DNA of 64,000 bases from positions 1 to 64,000 of the forward strand of contig VZRS01009482.1 of NCBI GenBank assembly GCA_013398055.1. The letters are read 5' to 3'. Below are positions 36,678-46,803 of the stretch, piece after piece. The position numbers and the translations under genes are program-made. Source of the stretch: Ifrita kowaldi (Eukaryota; Chordata; Aves; Passeriformes; Cinclosomatidae). A model generated the notes under the pieces. The model worked only from the letters and a program-made list of their open reading frames with translations, ran no database searches and was not told the origin of the DNA. Within the stretch, counting starts at the first letter, position 1; the number at the start of each line of letters is the position of its first letter.

Positions 36678-39600
36678 GTAAGTACCTTTTTGATTTTGCT
36701 GTACTCTGAATCTGTGGCTGCTTACTTTGGTTGTGTAGCAATTTTATAATCATTGTGCACCAGTACAATGGTTGCTTTAAAGGGAAATTACTTAAGAGTG
36801 TTGATAAAGGATAACTTCTGTATCTATACTATATACATATAATAGATGCAAATGCCTTATGTGTGTATATAATCTTAGAGGTATATCTGCATATTCACTG
36901 TTAGAAGGGGGCACGAGCCAAATAGTAGACTTAAACAATGTGAACTGAACTCAAATAAATCCTGCTTCTGAACAGAGCAGACAGTAGATCTCAATTTCAC
37001 TATTCCAGTCAGGCCTGCATGAAAGGTCAGTGGGAGCTAATCCATGGCTTGCAGTTAAGATGAGAGTATCAGTTACTAGATTCTTAGGGACAGTAAGGTC
37101 TACGTTCCCAAGCATTAGCACATGGGAAAAGATAGAATTCATCCAAGTGTAGTCATAAAAAGAGTTCTGCTTTGGTGTACCTGAGTCAAAAGTGGGAGAG
37201 GTTTGGCCTTTCTTTTATCCTTGCTTCTTTGAGCAAGTGCTGTCATGAAGCTCTCAAGCAAGTAAAGCTGGAGGTTTTTTTAAATACTATTTTCCTTAGG
37301 ACAGTCTGAAAAATCAGCTCTTGATGATCTATATCTAAAATTGTGAACTGGTTATGATGGGTACGGTACTGCTGAGTCTGTAGACAAAATTTAGAGGCTT
37401 TTTTGTGATGGACCATAATCAGTCATTCACCTTAAATTGCTGCAAGCTCATTTTTATGGAATGATTTGTCTTTTCAGATTAATTACTATACTCTAGATAA
37501 GTGCATTAGGTGACTGTTTCAGTGTTTATCACTGAAACCATTAATGAACTGTGAATGAACTTTCTGGTTTGTTTTCTCTTTTTGGAGATGCTTGTGGTTT
37601 TTAATTAAGTTGGTCTGTGTCTGTGGATAGCCAGCTGCATAAGACGGGCGTCATAAATAGGGATTTAAGTGCCTGGCTTCAGGCATGTGTGTTTGGAAAT
37701 TTTGTATTGGAAAAGTAAAAGCTTCAAAAAGGAGATAAAGTATTAATAGGAAAAGCACTGGAATGCAGAGCAGTTCTGTGCCTGCGGGGTTGTGGCACAC
37801 CCATCAGTTTGGTGTCTGCATTTGAAAGGGAAGCTTCAGAACTCCAGTCTTAAGTCTCTTCCTTGTGGAGGTATGGACAGGGTACTAATGCTCATCTACG
37901 GGATTTTCTGCTTTGTGATATATTTGTGTGCCAGGCACTTCTGACAGGTTGTGAAATGTCAAGAATTTCAGAAATGCATTTGTTGTTTAATTACCAACTC
38001 CTTGTAATGTGCATGTTGTCCTCAGTGTTCTGAAACTGGACCCAGGAATCGCAGTACTGTTTGCCCTCACCGAGTGATGATGCTATCAAACTGCAGAAAC
38101 CTTGCCACATTTAGAAAAGTATTTTGGTTGCCTGGATGTCAGAAGAGTAACAAATGTTTATAACAATCCTCAGCAGTAGGCAGAGACGCTGGATGGCCTG
38201 AGGGCAGAAAGGGCTATATATACACACCAGCAGATGAATTGCAGCTCTTGGGGAGGGGAGCATGATCTGCAGTGGCAGACACCAATCCAGTGGGAAGGGA
38301 TGGAAGGGTTCGATGGGGTGAACACACAGACGTGTACACATACGTGCTCGCTGCAGGAAGCTGTTAACCACTTAAATTATTGAAAAGGTTTTGTGTTCGG
38401 GCTCTGCTGTCTAAGGCAGTAAAACAAGCGATAAAAGCTGTGAGCACTGGCTGTACACACAGAGCATTGTGTGGTGGGATGCAGTGCCAAGCTAAGGGCA
38501 CTGTGTGCTCACGTAATTACCATGTAGGTAATTACAGAGCTCATGCCCAACGTGCCATCAAACATAGCGTCCCACTTCAGAGGTCTCCGAAGCAGTTCCG
38601 GGCTGGCGTGCCTGTGCAAAGGGGGGAGCAGCTTCCAGCTGCACTGGCGTGCGGGGCTGTGGGGTAAGCGCGTCCTGGATCGGATGGATACACGCTGCTT
38701 GTGGCCCGGCCCAGAGGCACCATTTTGAAGCCCACAGTGGGAGGTGTCAGTGCTGCTCACGCAGGGCTGAAACCAGTCCGATGGGGAGTGTGCCTGCGAT
38801 GGGGCCTTGCTCCTCAAGTTGCCAGGCTGGCAGCAGGTCCATGTCTGGCATAACAGACCTGCCTACGAGTTACGGCATTGTGGAAGGAGGCTGGTTCCTG
38901 GACCAGGGAAGCAGTAACTTGTCCCTGCTGCCAAGAGCCATGCTGGAGGAACTCCGTGTGGACACCCTTGTCACTGGTTCATGGGGGATCCATGCCCAGC
39001 AGGCCATGGAGCAGAGCAGACCTTGGGTTTTGCTGGGTTCTGCAGTTGCATAGGTCACCCACATAGGAGTAACTTCAATAGACCTGCTTGCCCCCCCTAC
39101 TTTAAAGTAGATAGCAGGGAGATGAGTACAGTACACATATCTAAACAGAACCATCTGCTTTGACAATTACGACTACACCATCTGGAGGACTGGACCCAAC
39201 CTGCCCCCCGCTTCTCTTGAGAGGCTGAGGGACACCTGCCAGACATGAAGGCTTCCGTCACTGCAAAGGAGAGGTGCCCACAGGACTTGCTGGAATGGTG
39301 CTGCCTGCTGCTTTCCTCCCGCCCTTGGCAGCAAATCACTGCAGATAGGGTTTCCAGTTGGAGCATTCTTAGGCACAGCAGTCAGCTGGCACGGTCACCA
39401 GTTGCAAAATGTTTGATATGATGCCCATGGCAGCCAGACATGTAAGTCCTGATTAATTCATCTTGACCAATGCTGCTATGCCTGCATAGGTGGAGACCAC
39501 GGAACATCATTAAAATCTTATCACACTCAGGCAAGAATCAATAGAAAAAGCTACTGAGATTTCAGTAATGGAAATGAGGCCTGAGATTCATGTTTTGGCT

Positions 39601-41976
39601 CTGGAGACTTCATAATTTGATCCTCCTGTGCTGGTGCAGGCAGTTTGTGTAAATGAGTTGAAATCGTTTTTTAAACTGCTTTCTTTAGATTTGTACTCCT
39701 TGCCAAGTGGAGAAACACATTTTTAAAAAGTGCATCTTTTGACAGGTCTTGGCTACATCTCTTTCTGCTTTCCTACATACCTGTAAACAAGCAAGGGCCT
39801 TGATAACATTGTTGCTCTACTAACTAAGTGGAGAAGCTTGTTTATAAATGGGAAGGGACACATGATGCAGCTGTCACAGGGAAAATCTGGTGCCTTCAAG
39901 GTTTCTAATGGGCAAGCTTTCCTCAATGCCAGGAAATATTTGGCATAGGTATAACACGGAATCAGAGCTGGATCCCTGACTGTCAAGCTGTCCTGCCCTT
40001 GATCTAAGTCAGCCTGATGTACGAGCTGCTCCTGTGTGATTCTGCCATGACTGGCCACGTAGATTTTGTTCATTGCAGACTTCCCCTTCCTGCAGCCCAT
40101 GGCATCCTGCTTGAATACATACCAGTCCTAAAAATCCCATCTGCATTTTTCCAGGAGAGTGAAAGGGCTTATTCATTGTCCACCCTGATTTGTGCAGCAC
40201 TTTAGACTCTCCAGGGTGTTTTGCTAGAGGCTGTGCTGTGCAGTGAGGACAGGGCTCATTCTGAGAGGTGACATACAGTATGGGTGCCTTGGGAGGCCTC
40301 CAGGACAAAAACATTCCTGCTTCATCCCTCAGGGAAGAAGCAGAAGGGCTGCCTGGGGTAGCAATGGAGTGCAACAACAACAAAACCCCAAAAACCAAAA
40401 AAACACCACAAAAAAAGGCAAGGAGCTGCAGACAGGCTGAATTTCGGTTGGATATGATACATTTCTTTCTAGGGGTATTCCAGGTAGCACTGGCATGATG
40501 ATTTTTAAATTTCACACTAGAAGGAAGAGCCTGTAGAAGACATCATACACAGCACTGATTTATTCAGTATAAAGATCTGAAAGCTTTACCTATAGCTGTT
40601 GTAACTCTTGGCTGTTTATCAGTAACTTCAATATTGTGATCTGCCTTTGGCCCTCTCACAAGGGAAAATTAAGATGTAGCTGCCACAATACAGCTGTGTA
40701 TCATTACCCTCTCACAAGGTCTCCAGAAGAGTGATAAGATCCCATAGAAAGCTTCGGAGTGCTGCTGGCAAACAAATATCCTCCTGCAGCAATTGCATGA
40801 ATGCATGGTTCTTAAATACTTGTTGTGGATATGGAACTCTTTAACCAAAGGTCTTTTGTATCCAAAAATTTGTCATGCTGAAAAAAACTGCTGGGGTAGT
40901 TAAGATAGCATTCCATGTGCTTCATTTTACCTGAGTTCTCTTGCTGCCCTGCAAATTATTCAACATGCAGTTTGAATGCCCCTCCTTGTCTCCCCATCCT
41001 GGCCTCTTCTTCATCCTACAGGGAATATTTAATTCTGAAATTTTGGCATGACATTAATTTCCATATTGGGACACAGCAATGGCCCAAACCCACAATTATA
41101 TCTTCAGCTCAGGATGGAGCACAACGAGCTGTTTTAATAAGGGTTTTCTTACTCTCCTCCCACAGCCCTGAAATAAAAGCAAAGGGAATACAGAAAATGA
41201 CTGCCCAAGGAAATTGGTTTTTTATAAATGTTCTCTCCTCTCAAGTGTATTCCAGGGCAATAGCCCTGCTGCAGTGTAGGAAAACACTAGCATTAACAAG
41301 TGATTATTCCACAGGCCTGGGTTTGCCCAGCAGTCCAGTACTTGGAGATGATGCATAGGTGGGCTGGAGCTGCTGCATTCATTCTGCTTGGCACCATTTT
41401 TCTTCTGCTTTGTCATACATATCCTCATTACAGCCTGCTGGCGAGGACTGGTAATGGGATGAGTTACCTGGGATTGGACTTGGTACAATAGTCAGCTAAT
41501 CGTCAATTCCCGGGCAGAGCCATTGCTCATGGAGATGCATTTCCCTGCTGCTCCCAGGCAGTTCTGTGAATGATGTGAGAAGAGCAGGGATACTGGCGGC
41601 AAGCAGCCTTGCTGTGGTGGCTCCTCTGTGCATGAGGAACAGGGGGCTGTGCTCAGCAAACCCCTCTGGAGAGACCCTGGCACTGGGGGCAGTGGGCAGG
41701 GCCCGGGCTGCGGAGGCTGCTCAGCCCCAGCTGTGAACCATTAACCTGGACTCTGCAGGAGGTGGCAATGCTTTGTCTCAGTCCAGGAGGCAGAAAAGGA
41801 GGGAGGTAGAAGGGCTCTTTCGGAGAGGCACATGATTAAATCTTGGGCTTGTTCACGTTTAGACAATCTGCTCTTAGCAAAAACAGGGCTTCTTGGATCC
41901 GTAACCAAAATACTGCATGTAAACAATGTTGGTAAATCAAGCCACTGACCTTTGCTGCTTTTACTGTGATTTTCAG
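36678..41976 (+). other. GATB: GATB intron 11
   Basis: This contains a CpG-retaining patch (about 38560-38710), an A-rich stretch (40371-40421) and a short repeated motif CCCTCTCACAAGG (40651-40663 and 40707-40719). Open frames here (up to 168 codons at 40009-40515, - strand) have no recognisable similarity. Confidence 0.85.
40371..40421. repeat. A-rich low-complexity tract
   Basis: Interspersed CAA and AAAAC units. It could be a degraded poly(A) tail or simple low-complexity DNA; no attached element was recognised. Confidence 0.6.
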
Positions 41977-42111
41977 GTGCTTGCAGAATTGTGGAAGGGA
42001 GAAGGGAAGACTCCTCTTGAAATTGTTAAAGAACAGAAACTTGAACTGTTACAGGATCAAAAAGAGCTTGAACAGATCTGCCAGGCAGTGATTGATGGAC
42101 AAGAAAATGAG
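41977..42111 (+). CDS. GATB: GATB exon 12
   Basis: This exon has 45 complete codons: VLAELWKGEGKTPLEIVKEQ, then KLELLQDQKELEQICQAVID and GQENE. It is the second part of the YqeY-like tail, which binds the outside corner of tRNA(Gln) in bacterial GatCAB. The acceptor is good (TTTTCAG). The donor GAG|GTGATT is weaker than the others. If intron 12 were retained, translation would add 22 codons and stop at 42178-42180. Confidence 0.95.
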
Positions 42112-44371
42112 GTGATTATGATGGTGCCAGGAACCTTCTGCACGGTGGCAGTCTGTGGCACTGAAAGGGGGTTAAAATAGCCTCTCTTTTTTTCCCTTTT
42201 GATGGCATTTGAGCTCCAGAGCCAGAGCAGTAAAGCTGCTGCCAAGATATTATCAGGCTTTTCTTCTCCTTTCTTATTTTACTAAGTGGGTTTTTTGAAA
42301 CTGAAGCTTACACAAAATGATCAGCAAAAGAAATTACCAGTCTGGCTAATGTGCTAAGTCATTCTGAGAGCCCATAAAACTTTAATGCAGGAAACAAAAC
42401 TGCAGGGCCCTGTCCCTCTCCAGCTGTACTGCCATTAACCTGACCCTGCCATCCGGCCACATAACTCTGATTTTTATGTCATCTGTTGTGATATTGGGGC
42501 AACACTGTTAAACTGTTCTGAAGCTGGAGATTGAAGTTAGCTGCCAGCAAGGCATATATTAGTTATGGAATTAGAGACTGTATCAGAGCTGGCAAGGCAA
42601 AAATTTTACTTGAATCTGACTTTTTGCAATGTCCCTGTCTCCGTCCACTGCCAAAGAGAGGGTCCTAGCTGGCTCTCCTGCCTGACAGTGACTCTGGGGT
42701 GGGGAGGAGCCAGAGCCCTGTGGCAGCAGCAGCAGTGGCTCCAGAGCTGCTGCCCACTCTGCTGTTCTGCTGTGCTGTGGCAGCAACACAAATGCTCCCC
42801 CGTGGGGGATGATTGGCTCTTCCCCATCTCCTTGGAAAGACACACAGCAGCCAGTGTGGCTCAGTCTAACAAGGTCTGAGCTGGAAAAAAAGGGAAAAAA
42901 CCCTTGTTGATCATGAAGGGGAGGAGTGGGAAGGGATCTTGACAGAGTCTATATAATCTGCTTTATAAAAAGCAAAAAGAAAACAAGTGCTTATATGTTC
43001 TCTGGAGCAAAAATGTAAAAGCAGAAGTGAATAGCTTACTTCTAATATAAACAATGTCTAGCTACATTTGCCATTTGGAAAAAAACATTAATATCTTTTG
43101 AGAACAATACCACCCACTCCAGATCTCACTGGGGGATGCTAACAGCTCTGCAAGAGCTTTTGATAAAATGAGCTTGCAGTAGGTCGGCATGACCTCCATC
43201 CAACTTGACTCATTTGCAGAGCCTAATAAAAGTGCTGCTGTATTTCTAGGCTGGTATGAAAGCACAGGCCAGGAGGGAGAGAACATTAGAACTGACTGGG
43301 AAGTACAGGAGCTGAAGGTCCATAACCACACTCCCATTTCAGTGTTTTGAGAGTAACTTTTTTCAGAACGAAATAGCTTCTAAACAGCTGCTCAAACCAA
43401 TACTGAGCACTTTATGACAGTGCAGGATCAGGACTGTACTGCACTCTGCCCCACACAGGTAATTTCTAGCAGATCCAGAGTAATGAGTCCTTTCCACAGT
43501 GCAATTTAACAGAGAAGACTTTAGACTGACAATAATTCAGATACTGTAATGAAAAGCAGTATTTGTATCTGAATTTTATATTGGCACAGTGCATGGCTCC
43601 TATGTTTGCAACCCATCCCTGCAAATATATCATCCTGTTTCTTTGCAACAATTGTGTTCTGCCCAGGAACTCTCACAATGTAGAGAGAATGCCTTCCCTG
43701 CCACAAAAACAGTAGGAAGGCCAGATGCTTGTCTTTGAGCAGTAGCATCTCCTTTAGGAAGGCCCAAAGGGGAAATTTCTGATCCTTTCAGCTTTTAAAT
43801 ACAGCCCTTGCGATGTAGCAGGTGATTGTGCATCAAAGGCTGTCTGACAGGAGGTCGTATTTGACCAGTTAATTAATCGTCATGTTGCAAAGGATTACGT
43901 GCTTGAAGGAAATAAAAAACACCTATATCTGTGCTTGAAGGACCTCACCAATATTATCAAATAGATTTTGATTTGATGCAAATTACTTGTTATAACAGGA
44001 CATTATATTCAGTAAAATGGTAGATCCTATTAGCAAGGAAAATCCATCTCTGGCTCTTTTCCAGGAAGTTGCCGTTCAAGTTGCAAACACTGTTAAAATC
44101 CAAAAGTGTTTGTGACTCTTTCAATAAGAGGAGTACTTTCTATTAGTTGTAAGGCCCTGCTGCTGTAGGGACTCGCTGTTCTCTCATGGGAGCAGAGCAG
44201 GAGCTTATTGCAAAGCTGAAGGCAGTTTTTATAAATAACACCTCAGCCCCAAATGCAGTCTTCTATCACAATAGTCTAATGGACAAAGATATTCATACTT
44301 TGGTTGGGAATAAGTAAAGATGTTCGCTTTTCCTCTAACAGTGGTGTCTGTTGCATTTTTTTTCTTTAAAG
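42112..44371 (+). other. GATB: GATB intron 12
   Basis: No gene was recognised. An AT-rich patch near 43855-43930 with TTAATTAAT is a possible but unproven conserved element. Confidence 0.85.
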
Positions 44372-44500
44372 GTTATGGCGATAAAAGCAGGAAATCAAAA
44401 AGTTCTAAATAAGTTAATTGGTCTGGTACAAAGGAAGACACAAGGACGGTCCAATCCTGTTCTGGTGAAGCAGTTATTAGAGAAGAAGCTGTCAGAGTAG
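44372..44500 (+). CDS. GATB: GATB exon 13 (terminal coding exon)
   Basis: Encodes VMAIKAGNQKVLNKLIGLVQ, then RKTQGRSNPVLVKQLLEKKL and SE, followed by TAG. It is the end of the tail domain; NKLIGLV and the NPVLVKQLLEKKL helix are conserved family features. The acceptor is TTCTTTAAAG. Confidence 0.97.
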   Translation, partial: VMAIKAGNQKVLNKLIGLVQRKTQGRSNPVLVKQLLEKKLSE

Positions 44501-44830
44501 CCACAAGAGATAAAGCACACAAGCACTACAGAAACATGTGCTTCGTTCCGTCTGCAATGAACTTTGGTGTCTCCTCGTGCAGCATCGGGCTTGTTGGTTG
44601 TACTTCAAGCAGCTTGACGTCCCAGCCTTCCCTAGATGCGTCAGCCAAAGGCAGATGGGCCAGAGAAAAGCAGGATACAGCCATTTGCATCTCCCTTGCT
44701 TTGATGTGGCACTTGGAAATGTGATTTCCACACAGCCCTGGGAAACGAGCTCCCAGAGGTGTCTGTGAGCATGCAGAGAGCTGGAACTGCATGGGTTAGT
44801 TTTCTAATAAAGCAGGTACAAATTCAGCTT
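44501..44830 (+). other. GATB: GATB 3' UTR
   Basis: This stretch of about 330 bases follows the stop. It ends shortly after AATAAA at 44806-44811 and is followed by a TG-rich stretch (GGCTGTGTGTTTGTGAG) typical of a cleavage downstream element. The exact cleavage site is inferred. Confidence 0.75.
44806..44811 (+). terminator. GATB: GATB polyadenylation signal AATAAA
   Basis: Canonical hexamer 306 bases past the stop, with a GT-rich element about 25 bases downstream. A second copy at 45429-45434 belongs to the repeated segment across the N at 45356. Confidence 0.8.
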
Positions 44831-45264
44831 TTCTTGGCTGTGTGTTTGTGAGAAGGGGGATTCACAATCTCGAATACTCAGTCTGGGGATGCACACTGTA
44901 GCTCACTGTCAGTGTGAGCACAACAGTAACAATGACTAAAACACCCAGCAGTAATTGAGGAGACCATGTGTGCCTTGATGCCTATCAGAAGGGAAAAAAA
45001 AGTTCACTGCTATAATTCTTCCTGGTTTCTAAGGCGAAAGGATGAAGTCATGAGCTGCTTAAGCGTGTGCCAGAAGGGCCAGCATCTTGCCATGTCAGAT
45101 TGTTTGCTCCTTCTCCCAGTTATGCACCCATGTACCTGCTTTGCCTGCTCTCCGTTCTGAGTGCCTGAGGGATGTGTGCCTGAGCCCTTCTGAGGGTCAC
45201 ATCCCATTTTGGCCTCAAAAGTTCAGAACAGCAGATGTGCTTCTGCTAGCCCTGCAGAACAAGT

Positions 45265-45355
45265 AGAATCATAGAATAGCTGGCGTTGGAAGGGACCCAC
45301 AAGGATCACTGGAGTCCAGCCCCTGGCCCTGCACAGAACAGCCCCAGGAATCACA
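45265..45355 (-). mobile_element. CR1 3' tail fragment, cut by the contig end
   Basis: Reverse complement of a CR1 3' end (AGAATCATAGAATAGCTGG, then TTGGAAGGGACCCACAAGG). It stops at the N; the other copy continues further. Confidence 0.85.
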
Positions 45356-45356
45356 N
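45356..45356. other. Assembly gap (single N) between near-identical repeats
   Basis: The left contig ends within a CR1 fragment. The right contig restarts 622 bases earlier in the GATB 3' UTR. Confidence 0.9.
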
Positions 45357-45978
45357 AGCCCTGGGAAACAAGCTCCCAGAGGTGTCTGTGAGCGTGCAGA
45401 GAGCTGGAACTGCATGGGTTAGTTTTCTAATAAAGCAGGTACAAATTCAGCTTTTCTTGGCTGTGTGTTTGTGAGAAGGGGGATTCACAATCTCGAATAC
45501 TCAGTCTGGGGATGCACACTGTAGCTCACTGTCAGTGTGAGCACAACAGTAACGACTAAAACACCCAGCAGTAATTGAGGAGACCATGTGTGCCTTGATG
45601 CCTATCAGAAGGGAAAAAAAAGTTCACTGCTATAATTCTTCCTGGTTTCTAAGGGGAAAGGATGAAGTCACGAGCTGCTTAAGTGTGTGCCAGAAGTGCC
45701 AGCATCTTGCCATGTCAGATTGTTTGCTCCTTCTCCCAGTTATGCACCGATGTACCTACTTTGCCTGCTCTCCGTTCTGAGGAGTGCCTGAGGGATGCGT
45801 GCCTGAGCCCTTCTGAGGGTCACATCCCATTTTGGCCTCAAAAGTTCAGAACAGCAGATGTGCTTCTGCCAGCCCTGCAGAACAAGTAGAATCATAGAAT
45901 AGCTGGAGTTGGAAGGGACCCACAATGATCACTGGAGTCCAGCCCCTGGCCCTGCACAGAACAGCCCCAGGAATCACA
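45357..45978. repeat. Direct repeat copy 2 (622 bp)
   Basis: Second version of 44734-45355. It carries a second AATAAA (45429-45434) and runs on into the rest of the CR1 fragment and the intergenic region. Confidence 0.85.
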
Positions 45979-46005
45979 CCATGTGCCTGAGAAAGTGGTG
46001 TCTTT
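45888..46005 (-). mobile_element. CR1 3' fragment
   Basis: Same element as at 45265, but longer here. CR1-like sequence continues past the repeat end (CACCATGTGCCTGAGAAAG), which shows that the left copy is truncated by the contig end rather than by biology. Confidence 0.85.
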
Positions 46006-46780
46006 TTCTAATGCAGTAGCTCAGTAAAGGGACCACTTGCTCCAGTTTGGTTTTTTTTCTCTGCAGGCAAGAACTTGGCCGTGTGTTACAAATGCCCAGG
46101 GCTGCTGCTTCTCTGGCACATGGTTTTCTGCTGTCACCTGGAACTGCAGTGCTTTGGGGAAGGAATGGAATATGCAGTTAGCTTACCAAAACTGAGCTGG
46201 ATTCAGCTGTGGTCCAGTCCTGCTTCACTACTTAATCCGAAGAGGTGTTTTATGCTGGTGGTTTTTATTTTGGGTTTTTTATATCTTTTGTTTTTTCAGT
46301 TCCTGGCTTTCAGTACCCACTGAAATGCAGGGATCTGGAATAAACTTCCCCATCCCAACCAACTTTTAGCTGATCAAGCCATTGACAGGAAATGCAACAA
46401 GAAGGAGCCTGTCAAATTTACATGTAGTAGGGAGATAAATCCCATTTAGTACCAGATGCTTGAAGTTCTTAAATCCCTCCTGGAGACTGCTAAGCCATAC
46501 TTTTTAAAGATCAGACCTACCTCAGGCCTCATAGCTGCTTCTTCAGAATTGTTCTTTAGGATGTGCCTGCAGGGCAGACATTGTCACAGGAGTGCAGCAG
46601 GTGTGGCCCTGGGACTTCAGTCACCTTCAGCAAATGTGATGCTTGCAGTACTGGTTCAAAGTAGGTTGATGGCAGTTCCTCCTCCTGAGTGGCAGTGCTG
46701 ATGTTATGTCTTGAGGAGGACATTGCTGTACAAACTGGCTGAGGTTCAAGTGCGAACTCTTTCATTAGAAGGAAAAAACC
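46006..46780. other. Intergenic region between convergent GATB and FHIP1A
   Basis: No gene was recognised. Open frames at 46075-46323 and 46456-46701 lack similarity. Allowing for the 45356 duplication, the two transcripts' ends are probably only about 1.3 kb apart. Confidence 0.6.
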
Positions 46781-46797
46781 CTTTGGTTTTCAATACA

Positions 46798-46803
46798 TTT
46801 AAT
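46798..46803 (-). terminator. FHIP1A: Candidate distal FHIP1A poly(A) signal (ATTAAA)
   Basis: ATTAAA on the - strand inside an AT-rich stretch, with a GGTTTTTTCC run about 25 bases downstream. This is the left-most plausible end before the intergenic region. Confidence 0.4.

Larger units (their letters stand above)
1..44830 (+). other. GATB: GATB gene: mitochondrial Glu-tRNA(Gln) amidotransferase subunit B
   Basis: GATB (PET112 family) is the tRNA-binding and kinase/transamidase-cradle subunit of the mitochondrial GatCAB complex, with QRSL1/GATA and GATC. The complex converts misacylated Glu-tRNA(Gln) to Gln-tRNA(Gln), because mitochondria of animals lack a direct route. Exons 2 to 13 encode 498 residues with unbroken phase. 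As I recall the human protein (about 557 residues), this matches everything after its N-terminal targeting region. Diagnostic GatB motifs appear in order: GLEIHAQ, LNRAGVGL, EPDM, RVDAN, TEVKN, DYRFMPEPNLPP, then a helical region and a C-terminal YqeY-like tail ending in EKKLSE. All introns are GT-AG. Exon 7 appears twice because of an assembly join at 26076. The gene looks intact and functional apart from the unseen start. Confidence 0.95.
44734..45355. repeat. Direct repeat copy 1 (622 bp) at the GATB 3' end
   Basis: Aligned with 45357-45978 there are about 12 substitutions plus two compensating 3-base indels (about 2%). It contains the GATB poly(A) signal and the start of a CR1 fragment and ends at a single N. 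This fits two unmerged alleles of one locus, or a young tandem duplication. Confidence 0.85.

Noticed and set aside
40009..40515. 168-codon - strand open frame
   Set aside because: No recognisable domain; part of it translates an A-rich low-complexity tract, and there is no splice or conservation support.
40915..41358. 147-codon + strand open frame in GATB intron 11
   Set aside because: No recognisable motif, composition like surrounding intron, and no promoter signal.
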